Of a stretch of 64,000 bases of DNA, positions 27,411 to 36,021 are shown piece by piece. Where the stretch lies: assembly GCA_040755725.1 (NCBI GenBank), contig JBFMAI010000027.1:62001-126000 (forward strand), written 5' to 3'. The stretch comes from JBFMAI01 sp040755725 (GTDB lineage: Bacteria; Planctomycetota; Phycisphaerae; UBA1845; Fen-1342). Numbering within the stretch: position 1 is the first letter of the stretch; every line of letters begins with the position of its first letter. A program made the position numbers and the translations under genes. The notes below the pieces were generated by a model. That model saw only the letters and a program-made list of their open reading frames with translations. It was not told the DNA's origin and ran no database searches.

Positions 27411-27637
27411 ACTCTCCGGCTCCCGAGAACTCGACGGGTGTTCGTCGGCCCCCGGCGCGCCGTCGCGAGCAGGGCGCGGCGGGCTACTCGGACGACACGC
27501 GCGGCGGACCGGACCTCGCACGGGGCTGATCGGCCGGGCGCCAGCCGGCCTTGGTGAGAAATGACCGAGCGCCGCAGCAGATGTGCCGCGCCGCCCGTTA
27601 GCGGCCCATCGACGCTCGATTGGGCCGAGTAACGCCG

Positions 27638-27673
27638 GAGGGCGAGGTCCCGGGCGACCGGGGCCTCGCCCTC
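27638..27673. repeat. Minimal hairpin related to the palindromic repeat core
   Basis: GAGGGCGAGG and its perfect complement at 27664-27673 enclose a 16-nt loop. The arms match the core arms of the dispersed palindromic element, but outer ends are missing. It lies 28 bases after the PEP-CTERM stop and could serve as its terminator. Confidence 0.55.
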
Positions 27674-27700
27674 GTGGGCGGTTGTCGTGACTGCGCGGGC

Positions 27701-28627
27701 TTACGACGGCCGTCGCGTGATCCGCAGGCCGGCGATCCCGGCCGCTACCAGCAGCAGCGAGCTGGGTTCCGGGACGTTGAAGGTCCCACCGATCTGGTCG
27801 TTGCCGCAGCTGACCGCCGCGTGCAGGGCCACGTCGAAGTTCGCGTCGGCGGACAGGTCGGTCAACTGGACGGTCCAGGTCTGAATGTACCAGGTCTGCC
27901 CGAAGTCCGAGACGGAGGCGTGGGCCAGGTTGGCGTAGCCGAGGTCGGTCCCGCCGCACGCGAACGTCCGCAGATCGAGCCCGGCCGGGGCGATGGCCGC
28001 ATAGTAGGACCCACGACCGCCGACCAGGGTCACGTCCGCGTTGGTGTGGAGTGCCACGAGGTGACCCTCCAGGCTGCTGGCCCCGGCACCGCCGGCGGTG
28101 TGATACGCCTGGGCCGCGTCAAAGTGGCCGTTGTTGAGGTTGATCGGCTGCTCGTCCGAGTTGCGGGCCCAGGCGCTCAGCAGGGCCAGGTGGCGGATGC
28201 CGCCGGAGTCGCGCACGTCGATGAACGGGTCACCCTGGCTGTAGTAGGTCTGCCAACCCGTGTAGTAGTACCCGGTCTGGGCGTTCATGCCGCTGGCGAG
28301 GCTGATCGTCATCTGCCCGCCGTCGATCCGCACGCCGAGAACGCCCTGGTCGAAGTGCTTGCCGACCGCGCCGCCGGGGCTGGGGACGGGACCGACGGGC
28401 GAGGGATACGTGACCGGATTCGGACCAAACGTGGGCAGCATCGTCCCGGTCGTGGGGCCGGTGACCGGCTGTCCGAGCTTCGTGTCCGAGTAGTAGGACG
28501 ACTCCAGACCCGACACCGCGACTTCCTGGATGAAGCCGTATCCGTCGAAGTACTGGATCAGGTCCGCCCGCGCCCCGCTCACCAGACCCGCCATCACCGC
28601 CATGATCAGCCACGCGTTCGTCCGCAT
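27701..28627 (-). CDS. PEP-CTERM-sorted exported protein
   Basis: A 308-residue exported protein. The ATG at 28627 follows an AAAGGAG ribosome-binding site; an upstream in-frame ATG lies inside that site and is rejected. A signal peptide (about residues 1-22) is followed by a beta-rich domain of about 260 residues. The C-terminus is a PEP-CTERM signal: VPEPSS, a hydrophobic stretch and RITRR, recognised by exosortase/PEP-CTERM systems that couple sorting to exopolysaccharide. No exosortase is in the window. Ligand or enzymatic role unknown. Confidence 0.85.
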   Translation of the reverse strand: MRTNAWLIMAVMAGLVSGARADLIQYFDGYGFIQEVAVSGLESSYYSDTKLGQPVTGPTTGTMLPTFGPNPVTYPSPVGPVPSPGGAVGKHFDQGVLGVRIDGGQMTISLASGMNAQTGYYYTGWQTYYSQGDPFIDVRDSGGIRHLALLSAWARNSDEQPINLNNGHFDAAQAYHTAGGAGASSLEGHLVALHTNADVTLVGGRGSYYAAIAPAGLDLRTFACGGTDLGYANLAHASVSDFGQTWYIQTWTVQLTDLSADANFDVALHAAVSCGNDQIGGTFNVPEPSSLLLVAAGIAGLRITRRPS

Positions 28628-28998
28628 CGAAGGCTCCTTTCCCATTGGCCTTTCGGCGAGCTTGCTGCACGTTTCGGCGAGGGGGTCCGCTCCAAAGGTG
28701 GGTCAGACCTGGGGTCCGGAGCGGTGCTATACCCTAGGGCACCTGACCGCAGGATTTCCAGTGTCGCGACGCGGAATCGCCCAGGGCATCCCCCGTGGGC
28801 TGGTTTCCTGGACCGTCCGTGTAAACTCCGGCCTAGCGGAGCCCCCGGCCCGACGGCGGTGTGCAGGCTCCCACCCACGCCGGGCGCATGGGGAGTACGG
28901 CCGTTCCGACTCGGCGGCGCGGCCGCCTGCCGCCGAGGGGTGACCTGGCGGTGTATACTGCTATGCGGACGTTGTGCTGCTCCGCCGGAGGAGTTGCC
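28628..28998. other. 371-nt divergent intergenic region
   Basis: Separates the PEP-CTERM gene (minus) from the TPR gene (plus). A TATACT hexamer at 28954-28959 could be the -10 box for the plus gene, although no good -35 is seen. Nothing else gene-like was found. Confidence 0.35.
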
Positions 28999-30069
28999 AT
29001 GCCTACGTGTCGCTCCCCAAACGGGCATTCGCGATCGTGCGACGCGGGAGGGCGGGGCTCCTGCCGAGCCCCGGCTCGCCAGGAGGCTCGCCCTCCCGTC
29101 CGGCGCCCCGCGTTCGTGAGAACCCGTGTTGTCGCGGCCCTGGCGGCCTTGGCCTGCCTCGGTCCCCGCGTCACGGCCCAATCAGCCGGCGCGCCCGAAG
29201 CCGCCGAGCCGGAGAGTCAGCGGATTCGGCCCGCCGTGCTCCTGCTGCCCGTCTGGGAGCGCCCCGAGCCTCGCCCGCCATCCGGCCGCGTGGAGGTCGT
29301 CGAGCCTGGCGGCGGCCGGCGGCTCGCGCGAACCGGGGATGGCCTGCTTCGCCGGGCCGCGGCCCGGCCGCCGGCGGAGTGGCAACGCCTCGTCGGGTCG
29401 GACTACGTGGCCGTGCAGTCCTTTCAGCCCAACCCGCTGCTGCCGCACCTGCGTTACTACGTGTACCTCAATCTGAGCGATCCGGCCGCCGTCCGCCATT
29501 GGCGGGAGCTGAATTACGCGCACTATCGTGCCGCACGCCGGGTCCGCGCCGAGGAACAGGGCCTCCGCGATTGGGAGCGGCGTAAGCAGCGTCTCTTGAC
29601 GGCAGCCGAGCAGGCGGTCGAAGAGGGGCTGATGGAGCTGCGGGCGGGGCAGTACCGCCCAGCCATCGTCGCGCTGACGCGAGCCGCCCAGTTGAACCAC
29701 GGCGACCCGGCGTGCCGCGTCTACCTGGCACTGGCCCGGGTCGCGGTCGGGCATGACGCCGAGGCCGCGGCCGCCTTGCGCGCGGCGCTGGAGCTCCAGC
29801 CGCGCCTCGCCCCCGCCCGTTTGGACCTCGAGGACTACTACCCGGAGGCCGACGACCTGGCGCGGCATACGGCGGCGCTGGAGCGCCGTTTGGACGCGCG
29901 CCCGGACGCGTCGCCGGATGAGTTCCTCTTGCTGGGGTTCCTCGAAGCGCAGCGCGGCCGGCTGGACGCGGCCCATGCGGCGTTGCGGCGGGCGCGGCGT
30001 GGTCCCGCGCGCGACGACGTGCTGGACACGCTGCTGTCGGTCACCAAGCCCGTCGCGGTCAACCCGTGA
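28999..30069 (+). CDS. Secreted TPR-repeat protein with repeat element fused at N-terminus
   Basis: The ATG at 28999 has the best ribosome-binding site (GGAGGAG, five-base spacing). Its first 39 codons are translated from a copy of the dispersed palindromic repeat (GGRGSCRAPARQEARPP), followed by an in-frame signal peptide (RTRVVAALAALACLG). The mature part has a Pro/Arg-rich linker, a conserved-looking domain (YYVYLNLSDPAAVRHWREL) and about three TPR units near residues 210-330. Either the protein starts at 28999 with a repeat-encoded leader, or it now starts at GTG 29116, which lacks a ribosome-binding site. Function unknown. Confidence 0.68.
   Translation: MPTCRSPNGHSRSCDAGGRGSCRAPARQEARPPVRRPAFVRTRVVAALAALACLGPRVTAQSAGAPEAAEPESQRIRPAVLLLPVWERPEPRPPSGRVEVVEPGGGRRLARTGDGLLRRAAARPPAEWQRLVGSDYVAVQSFQPNPLLPHLRYYVYLNLSDPAAVRHWRELNYAHYRAARRVRAEEQGLRDWERRKQRLLTAAEQAVEEGLMELRAGQYRPAIVALTRAAQLNHGDPACRVYLALARVAVGHDAEAAAALRAALELQPRLAPARLDLEDYYPEADDLARHTAALERRLDARPDASPDEFLLLGFLEAQRGRLDAAHAALRRARRGPARDDVLDTLLSVTKPVAVNP
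29019..29098 (+). repeat. Dispersed palindromic repeat inside a coding sequence (copy 2)
   Basis: Outer end AACGGGCATTCGCGATCGTG at 29019-29038, then core arms GGGAGGGCGGGG (29046-29057) and the complementary GAGGCTCGCCCTCCC ending near 29097. In frame with the TPR protein gene. Confidence 0.82.
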
Positions 30070-30114
30070 CGGGCTCCCGCGCTCTGGCGTTCGCCGCGAC
30101 CGGCACCGGTGCCG

Positions 30115-31353
30115 CTACGGGTAACAGGAATAGAACGGCGTTTCGAAGGCCTGGCCCGCGGGCGGGGTCGGCTGGTCCGCGCTGGAGTAAATGAAGCTGA
30201 GGTCTTCGCCAAACATCGACGCGATACGCAGGTCGGGCGTGTCGCTCAGACGCAAGGGGCCTTCGAGGTGCTCCTTGGTCAGCGGCTGGTCCTGCGCGTC
30301 AAAGGCGATCACGACGATCGGGTCGAAGGGGTGTTTGCGGTTGTACTTGGTCACAACCGCATGGCGCCCGTCGGTGAGACGCAGTTTGGCGCCGACGGGA
30401 AACGGCTGGATCAGCCGGGAGAAGATCGGCATCAGTTCCGGATCGTAGAACTTGCGGTAGGGGCCCTGTGACATCTCCCACAACGCCCGGGCCGGCGAGC
30501 GGGCTTCGGTGAACACGCTGTCCGACGTCGCCGCGTCGTAAGCGTCGATGATGCGCACGATGCGGGAGAAGATGTCCTGCTTCCCCGGCGGCAGGCCCTT
30601 GGGATAACCTGACCCCAGGCAGTTCTCGTGATGCGTGCGCACGATCATCCGCGAGACGGCGTTCACGCTGGGCGGGAGCGTCTCGGCCCCCACGTGAGGA
30701 TGCTGGATGAGCAGCTGGCGCTCCTCCGGCGTGAGCGGCTCCTTCTTCTGTAGCAGGTGCTGACACGGCAGCAATCCCAAGTCCATCAGCAGAACGGCCA
30801 GGGCCAGGGGCGTCAGGTCCTGCGTGAATGTGTTGCGCGCCTCGCGCGCCCAGGCCGCCTTCTTCCGCTCCGCGATGATCAGGTGCAGCGCCGCCGATCC
30901 GAGCAACATGCTCAGGTAGAAGACGTTACCCGTGTGCAGGCCCACGTACGTGCTGCTGTCCGTACACTGCGCGATCAGGGCGGCCGAAACGGGGTTCTTC
31001 TCCAAGTGGGCCATCAGCTCGCGGACGGCCGCCTGAATCGCGCCGAAATCGACGTCTTGCGGCGAGGCGCGGCTGGCGAAGCGCTGGCCCACCTGGGTCA
31101 TGCACTGCGACACGCGCCGCTGGGCCTCGGCGGCCACCTCGCGTTCACGCGTGTCGTTCTCAAACTCGACCGCGGTGTCCAGCAACGGGTCGGCGACCCG
31201 GATGCGCAGATCGGGGAACCGCCGTTGCAGCGTGTCCACGTCCGTCTCGGTCAGCCGGCGGCCGCTCTGCATCATGACTTGGCCGCCGAACACGAACGGC
31301 TCGATGAGCTCCATTCCGGGCCGCAGTTCCTCGGTGGGGACCAGCAGGGGCAT
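30115..31353 (-). CDS. HD-GYP-domain protein with degenerate HD motif
   Basis: The 412-residue product carries an HD-GYP domain, the fold that degrades cyclic di-GMP, at about residues 135-290. Retained features are HPHVGAE (residues 208-214), the THHEN plus GSGYP block (230-241) and RIIDAYDA (257-264). The catalytic HD pair reads MD in LLMDLGLLP (residues 190-191), so the first metal-ligand His is lost. It may be inactive and act as a cyclic di-GMP or protein sensor. The N-terminal 130 residues are unassigned, and the C-terminal 110 residues include a beta-rich segment. Start at ATG 31353. Confidence 0.8.
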   Translation of the reverse strand: MPLLVPTEELRPGMELIEPFVFGGQVMMQSGRRLTETDVDTLQRRFPDLRIRVADPLLDTAVEFENDTREREVAAEAQRRVSQCMTQVGQRFASRASPQDVDFGAIQAAVRELMAHLEKNPVSAALIAQCTDSSTYVGLHTGNVFYLSMLLGSAALHLIIAERKKAAWAREARNTFTQDLTPLALAVLLMDLGLLPCQHLLQKKEPLTPEERQLLIQHPHVGAETLPPSVNAVSRMIVRTHHENCLGSGYPKGLPPGKQDIFSRIVRIIDAYDAATSDSVFTEARSPARALWEMSQGPYRKFYDPELMPIFSRLIQPFPVGAKLRLTDGRHAVVTKYNRKHPFDPIVVIAFDAQDQPLTKEHLEGPLRLSDTPDLRIASMFGEDLSFIYSSADQPTPPAGQAFETPFYSCYP

Positions 31354-31552
31354 AGTGAGGACTCGCTCCGCCACAAACCCAAGGTTCAGTGTTCCGATTC
31401 GAGCAGGAACGCCCGATCGGACTATCGACCAAGCCGGCCGGGTCCGTAAGAACCGTCGGGGTCCGGGGGCGGTGCAATGCCCTTGAAGTGCGGGCACCCC
31501 ATAACAACTCGGTCCAGCATCCCCACCTGCCCGGCATTCTGGCCTGGAAGTG

Positions 31553-32008
31553 TTAGTTTTCGGTGAAGGCGGCCGCATGGCGGCGCCAGGACCCCCACAG
31601 CCGGGCTGATCCGATTAGCAGCGCCACGCCGATGGCCACATACACCAACCCCACGATGGCCCGCGGCAAGAGTCCGTGTCGCATGATGTAGCCTGTTCCC
31701 ATCATGAGCACGACCAAGCCCCAGGTCAGCGGCGAAATGAAGCCGCCCAGGCAGCGTCCGTCGCCGCGCGCCTCAATCCGCCGGGCGATCCGCGCCGCGC
31801 TGCGCGTCAGCACGAAGTATCCTTTGGCCGCTCCGGCGGCGCCGGCCAACGGCAGTAGCCAGTCTGGGTACGACGCCCGTCCGGCCCACGCCCAGCGGCC
31901 GCCGAACGTCAGTAAACCAGTGCCGACGGCCGTCCACAGAACGGCGGCCAGCAGCAGGTGCGTGCGGGCCGAGGCGGCGGGTTTGTAGCGTTCCAGCGGG
32001 CTGTGCAA
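31553..32008 (-). CDS. Small four-helix membrane protein of unknown function
   Basis: The 151-residue product has four predicted membrane helices (about residues 18-37, 48-66, 89-106 and 114-133) with Arg-rich loops. No family motif is recognised. It is transcribed divergently from the collagen-like lipoprotein gene and lies 200 bases upstream of the HD-GYP gene on the same strand. Confidence 0.6.
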   Translation of the reverse strand: MHSPLERYKPAASARTHLLLAAVLWTAVGTGLLTFGGRWAWAGRASYPDWLLPLAGAAGAAKGYFVLTRSAARIARRIEARGDGRCLGGFISPLTWGLVVLMMGTGYIMRHGLLPRAIVGLVYVAIGVALLIGSARLWGSWRRHAAAFTEN

Positions 32009-32070
32009 GCGCGGGGCTCCGTACCGCGTACGCTGTAATGGTAGTCAGCGGGCGTGGCGGCGGCGACTCG

Positions 32071-32129
32071 ATAACAACCGAGTGGACAGCCGCCGGTTCG
32101 CCGGGGCCCCGGCAAATACCCGTTGTTAT
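32071..32129. promoter_or_regulatory. Inverted repeat in divergent promoter region
   Basis: ATAACAAC at 32071-32078 and its perfect complement at 32122-32129, in the gap between the small membrane protein and the collagen-like lipoprotein. The AT-rich arms in GC-rich DNA suggest an operator or a looped regulatory site. Confidence 0.4.
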
Positions 32130-32196
32130 TCACCCGCGCCGGCAACTCGGACCGATACGACTCGCGGGTTCCCGGTAACGCCTCCAAGGAGACACC

Positions 32197-33603
32197 ATGA
32201 AAGAAGGTGGGAGAAACGTCGGGCGACGTTCGGCAATTCCTGTGGGCCGTTGGTGGGCCCTCCAAGTCCTGACGCCACTGCTGCCGGTTCTCCTGGCCGG
32301 GTGTCCGCTGGCCGATCTCCTCGGCCAGCGCAACGTGGCGGGCTCCAGCACGAACCAAACCCCCGGACCCCGTTGCTGGGACCTGAATGCAAATGGGATT
32401 GGCGAGCTGGATGAGGACGTCAACGGGGACGGCAACTTCGACGAGTTGGACTGCATCGCGCAGGTCGGCCCGCGCGGACCCCAGGGGCCGGCCGGCGACA
32501 CGGGACCGCAGGGTGAACCGGGGCGTCGAGGCCCCGCTGGGACCGATGGGCTCCATTGCTGGGACTTGAATGGGAACCGGCAGGCCGACCCGGAAGAGGA
32601 CACCAACGACGACGGCTACTACAACGCGCTGGACTGCGCCGGCCCAGCGGGCCCCACCGGTCCCCAAGGGCCGGCCGGCCTGCAAGGTCCGGCGGGGGCG
32701 AACGGAAACCCCTCCGTCTACGGGGACGGCTCCGGCGGATCGAAGACGTTCGCGGTCAGCGCCACGCTGAGCGACACGAACCTCCGGTACACCGACTTCG
32801 TGGTCGAAACTGGTGTTACCCTCACCGTCCCAAGCGGCGCGGTGATTCGCTGCACCGGGACCTTCACCAACAACGGGACGATCATCGTCTCGACCAGTGC
32901 GCGGGGGGGCACCTGTTCGGCCACGAGCCCATCCGTGGACATGGCCTATGCTCCCGCCCATCCGGGGGTCGGCATCAGCGCGGCCGCCAGTGGTGAATAC
33001 GGCAGCAACGCGGCGACCCGCGCGGGCGGCTTCGGCGGCTACGCCATCGGTTCATGGGTGGCCCGCTACGTCCTGCAACCCGGTGCCATCGCCGGCGGAG
33101 GCGGCGGCGGGGCCCTCAGCGCCGTCGGCGGGAGCGGCGGCGGAGCGTTCACCGTGCTCGCCGAAACCGCGGTGTACAACTACGGGACCATCACCGCCAA
33201 CGGGGGGGCGGGGCCGGCACGTTGTGGCGGCGGGGCGGGTGGCATGGTCATCCTGGGGTCTGCGGGTGCAGTTGCGAACATCTCCACGATCAACGCCAAC
33301 GGCGGCAACGGCGGCAACAACGACGCCAACGGCGGGGCCGGCGGCGGCGGGGGCGGCGGGATCGTTCACCTGATCGCCCCCTCCATTGTCATCGGCACAA
33401 TCAACGTCCAGGGTGGGGCCAACGGCGCGGTCGGCGTTGCGGTCACGGCGGACCCGCGGCAGGGGGGCGGCGGGGGCGGGGCCTGCGGCGGCAACGGCGG
33501 CACCGGCGGGAACGTCAATGCCGCAGGTACGGCCGGCGCCGCAACCGCCGGCTCGGTTGGCCTGTCGCTCCAGACCTATGTCGATCCCATCTGGATGTTC
33601 TGA
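32197..33603 (+). CDS. Collagen-like, glycine-rich lipoprotein with Asp-rich Ca-binding-like repeats
   Basis: The 468-residue product has a signal peptide ending in lipobox LLAGC. Two repeats of about 65-80 residues follow, each made of a Cys-flanked Asp/Asn-rich loop (CWDLNANGIGELDEDVN in the first) that resembles EF-hand or dockerin calcium loops, then a run of Gly-Pro-x collagen triplets. The remaining 260 residues are a beta-rich, very Gly-rich region (GGGGGG tracts), possibly a beta-helix. A surface-exposed fibrous or adhesive role is likely. AAGGAGA precedes the ATG. The stop codon is the first triplet of a dispersed repeat element. Confidence 0.78.
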   Translation: MKEGGRNVGRRSAIPVGRWWALQVLTPLLPVLLAGCPLADLLGQRNVAGSSTNQTPGPRCWDLNANGIGELDEDVNGDGNFDELDCIAQVGPRGPQGPAGDTGPQGEPGRRGPAGTDGLHCWDLNGNRQADPEEDTNDDGYYNALDCAGPAGPTGPQGPAGLQGPAGANGNPSVYGDGSGGSKTFAVSATLSDTNLRYTDFVVETGVTLTVPSGAVIRCTGTFTNNGTIIVSTSARGGTCSATSPSVDMAYAPAHPGVGISAAASGEYGSNAATRAGGFGGYAIGSWVARYVLQPGAIAGGGGGGALSAVGGSGGGAFTVLAETAVYNYGTITANGGAGPARCGGGAGGMVILGSAGAVANISTINANGGNGGNNDANGGAGGGGGGGIVHLIAPSIVIGTINVQGGANGAVGVAVTADPRQGGGGGGACGGNGGTGGNVNAAGTAGAATAGSVGLSLQTYVDPIWMF

Positions 33604-33721
33604 ATAGGCATTCAGGATCATCGGACGTCCACCCGGAGGGCGAGCCTCGGCTCGGCAAGCCGGCAGGGTGGCCGCAGGAGACAGCCTCGCTCTCCCATGT
33701 CGCACGATCGTGAATACCTGT
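33601..33721 (+). repeat. Dispersed palindromic repeat, long form (copy 3)
   Basis: Begins TGAATAGGCATTCAGGATCA and ends in the inverse ATCGTGAATACCTGTTT. The inner arms are GGAGGGCGAGCCT and its imperfect complement (GCCTCGCTCTCCC). Its first three bases are the stop codon of the collagen-like lipoprotein. Confidence 0.85.
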
Positions 33722-34029
33722 TTGGAGCGCCTCACGGCCCCCCCTGCGAGTGCGGGGCCGGGCGGCCCACCACTTGCGAGGTGGGTTCTGATAGCGGCTG
33801 CTAGCGGCCCGATTGAGAAACCCTAGCGCCGCACCGGAACCTGCCCGCTGTGGCGGGAGTCCGGCGCGTGGCACTTCGCCTGTGGCACAGCCGGGGACGG
33901 TGCCGTCACTAGATTCGGCCGGCGCCCCGGCCCCTGTGGGCATCCGCGACGCCGGACTCGGGGGTCCGGCGCTACTGATCGGGGCCACAGGCGCGGACGC
34001 CTGGGTCGCCCCACGTAGTGGGTGGGCTG
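33722..34029. other. 308-nt gap with a second dispersed repeat type
   Basis: No gene seen. Bases 33945-33977, read on the minus strand, give CAGTAGCGCCGGACCCCCG and continue, matching 37143-37175 at 30 of 33 positions. Confidence 0.5.
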
Positions 34030-34182
34030 CTAAGCGCTGCCGGTCGCACCGCTGATCAGGGCTGCCGCGAGCTGCGTTGCCAGCGCCTGCATGATCAAGT
34101 AGCCGAAGTCGGTCGCGCACGTGCCCGCTTGCAGCAGCACTCCGCCGGACAGGGCCAACAACACACACTTCCAGGCCTTCAT
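34030..34182 (-). CDS. 50-residue exported peptide
   Basis: Short gene found by eye. The ATG at 34182 follows GGAG with an eight-base spacing. It encodes an N-terminal signal-like segment (MKAWKCVLLALSGGVLLQAG), then TCATDFGYLIMQALATQL and an Ala-rich end before a TAG stop. The basic start, hydrophobic core and Cys after the core suggest an exported, possibly lipid-modified or disulphide-linked peptide. I recall similar tiny exported peptides in planctomycete genomes, but cannot verify a family. It is divergent from the phosphodiesterase gene. Confidence 0.6.
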   Translation of the reverse strand: MKAWKCVLLALSGGVLLQAGTCATDFGYLIMQALATQLAAALISGATGSA

Positions 34183-34326
34183 TGCCGTCTCCGTGTTCAG
34201 GGCCAACGTCTACGCCAGCGCAGCCTCCGACCGTCCGCTCGCAATATAGCCCGGCCGGCGCCCGGCACAAGTGACGGCGCGGCGCAAACTTGCAGGGTGT
34301 GCCCCGCCGGCCATAATGCCCCGACC

Positions 34327-36021
34327 ATGAGCAGCACACGCCGCCCCCCGCGCCCGCGTGTCCCGGACCCGACGCGCCGCCCATCGGCACGCTCCGCACG
34401 GTTCTCTGTTGTCGGTGTGGCCGCCGTGGTGCTGGTGCTCGGGGTCCTCGGCGGTTGCGGTCACGGCCGGCCGAGTCGCTGGAACCTGCGGCCCACGGTC
34501 GAGCGTCCCCAGCCCGGCGTCGTCGTGTTCCTGGTGGACGGCCTGCCGCCGCGGTTCGTCGAACAGGGCTGCGAAGACGGCTCGCTGCCGAACATCCGCC
34601 GGCGGTTCTGCGACGGCGGTGCCCGGGTCGCCCGGGCGACGACCAGCGTGCCGTCGATCACTTACGCGGCCATTGCCACGCTGCTCACGGGGGCCGGCCC
34701 CGGGTGCCACCACATCGTCGGCAACCGCTGGTTCGATCCCGATGCCCGGCTGTTTCGCAACTACGCCACCATTGCGCACTACCGCGACGTCAACACCGAT
34801 TTCGACACGCCGACGCTCTACGAGCGCATCGCCCCCGCCGCGTCGGTCAGCATCCAGGCGGCGCATCGGCGCGGCGTCACCAAGAACATCGCCAACTGGG
34901 CGTTGTCGGGAACGATGTGGTTCTTCGGCGACTTCACGGCGGTGGACAAGCTGACCGCATCGTCGCTGTGGCGGGTGACGCGGTGGGCCAATCGGCACGG
35001 CCGCTGGCCGACGGTGCTCACGCTGTATTTTCCCGGGCTGGACACCATCGGGCACAACTTCGGCCCCGCGTCGCCCAAGTTCGGCCGAGCCGTCTGGCAC
35101 GCGGACTGGCAAATCGGCCGCGTGTGCGACTGGCTCGAGCGCCAGGGATTGCTCGAAACGACGTACCTCGTGCTGGTCAGTGATCACGGGATGATCGACG
35201 TGCGGCCGGAGGGCTTCATCGACTTGGTGGCCCTCGTCCGCGACGGCTGGGGTCGGCGCGCGACGGACGAGATGCGCCAGGACGGCCCGTTTGAGCAACG
35301 GGCGCGCTTCTATGATGCGTTCGACACGGTCGTCGCTCACCAGGACGGTCGCGGGGCGTCACTGCACTTCCGCGGCCCCGACGGCTGGGACACGCCGCCG
35401 GCGCCTGCCCTGGTTGAGACCATTCTGCATTCGCCGCCGGAGGAGCTGCGGCTGTGGAACATCCCCGGCGTCGAGTTGGTGGCGTACTTCGCGGAGGACG
35501 ACGCGGTCGTCCTGCGCTCCGCCGCCGGTGCCGCCCGCATCCTCACGCAGCCTGGACCGGACGGCGACGAGTTTGCCTACGTTCCCGACGATGGCGATGT
35601 GCTGGGCTACCTCGCCGACCCGGAACTGGCGGCCTTTGTTGCGGCGGGCTTCCACCCGTCGCGCGCCTGGCTGGAGGCGACCGCGGACCAGCGCCTGCCC
35701 GACGTGGTGCCGCACTTGCCGCCGCTACTGCACGTCCGCCGCGCCGGCCAGGTCGTCCTCTTCGCCGCGCCGGGGTACAGTTTTGTGCGTGAAGCGGGCG
35801 GGCACGGCGGACTGGACCGCGACGAGCGGCGGATGACGTTCCTGATCGCGGGGCCAGGCATCGAGCCGGGCACGGTAATTGCCGCCGCTCGTTCGGTGGA
35901 CCTGGTGCCGACGTTGCTGGACCTACTGGGCGCGGAGCACGACGAGGACAAATGGCTCGAAGGCGCATCGCTTCTGAAAACGCCGCGGTCGGCGCCGGCC
36001 GCCGTGGGAGCGGTGCCGTGA
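34327..36021 (+). CDS. Membrane-anchored phosphodiesterase/nucleotide pyrophosphatase-family enzyme
   Basis: The 564-residue product has an N-terminal membrane anchor or lipobox-like signal (VVLVLGVLGGC). Its alkaline phosphatase superfamily domain shows the metal-ligand series: Asp in FLVDGLPP, nucleophile Thr in TSVPSITYA, Asp and His in FPGLDTIGHN, Asp-His in VSDHGMID, and a late His in EAGGHGGL. This matches type I phosphodiesterases that cleave nucleotide or phospholipid diesters outside the cytoplasm. Substrate unknown. The ATG has no clear ribosome-binding site. Its TGA overlaps the next start (TGATG). Confidence 0.85.
   Translation: MSSTRRPPRPRVPDPTRRPSARSARFSVVGVAAVVLVLGVLGGCGHGRPSRWNLRPTVERPQPGVVVFLVDGLPPRFVEQGCEDGSLPNIRRRFCDGGARVARATTSVPSITYAAIATLLTGAGPGCHHIVGNRWFDPDARLFRNYATIAHYRDVNTDFDTPTLYERIAPAASVSIQAAHRRGVTKNIANWALSGTMWFFGDFTAVDKLTASSLWRVTRWANRHGRWPTVLTLYFPGLDTIGHNFGPASPKFGRAVWHADWQIGRVCDWLERQGLLETTYLVLVSDHGMIDVRPEGFIDLVALVRDGWGRRATDEMRQDGPFEQRARFYDAFDTVVAHQDGRGASLHFRGPDGWDTPPAPALVETILHSPPEELRLWNIPGVELVAYFAEDDAVVLRSAAGAARILTQPGPDGDEFAYVPDDGDVLGYLADPELAAFVAAGFHPSRAWLEATADQRLPDVVPHLPPLLHVRRAGQVVLFAAPGYSFVREAGGHGGLDRDERRMTFLIAGPGIEPGTVIAAARSVDLVPTLLDLLGAEHDEDKWLEGASLLKTPRSAPAAVGAVP

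Noticed and set aside
34018..34326. Upstream extension of the phosphodiesterase frame
   Set aside because: It overlaps the small exported peptide gene on the other strand, and the natural signal sequence follows the ATG at 34327.
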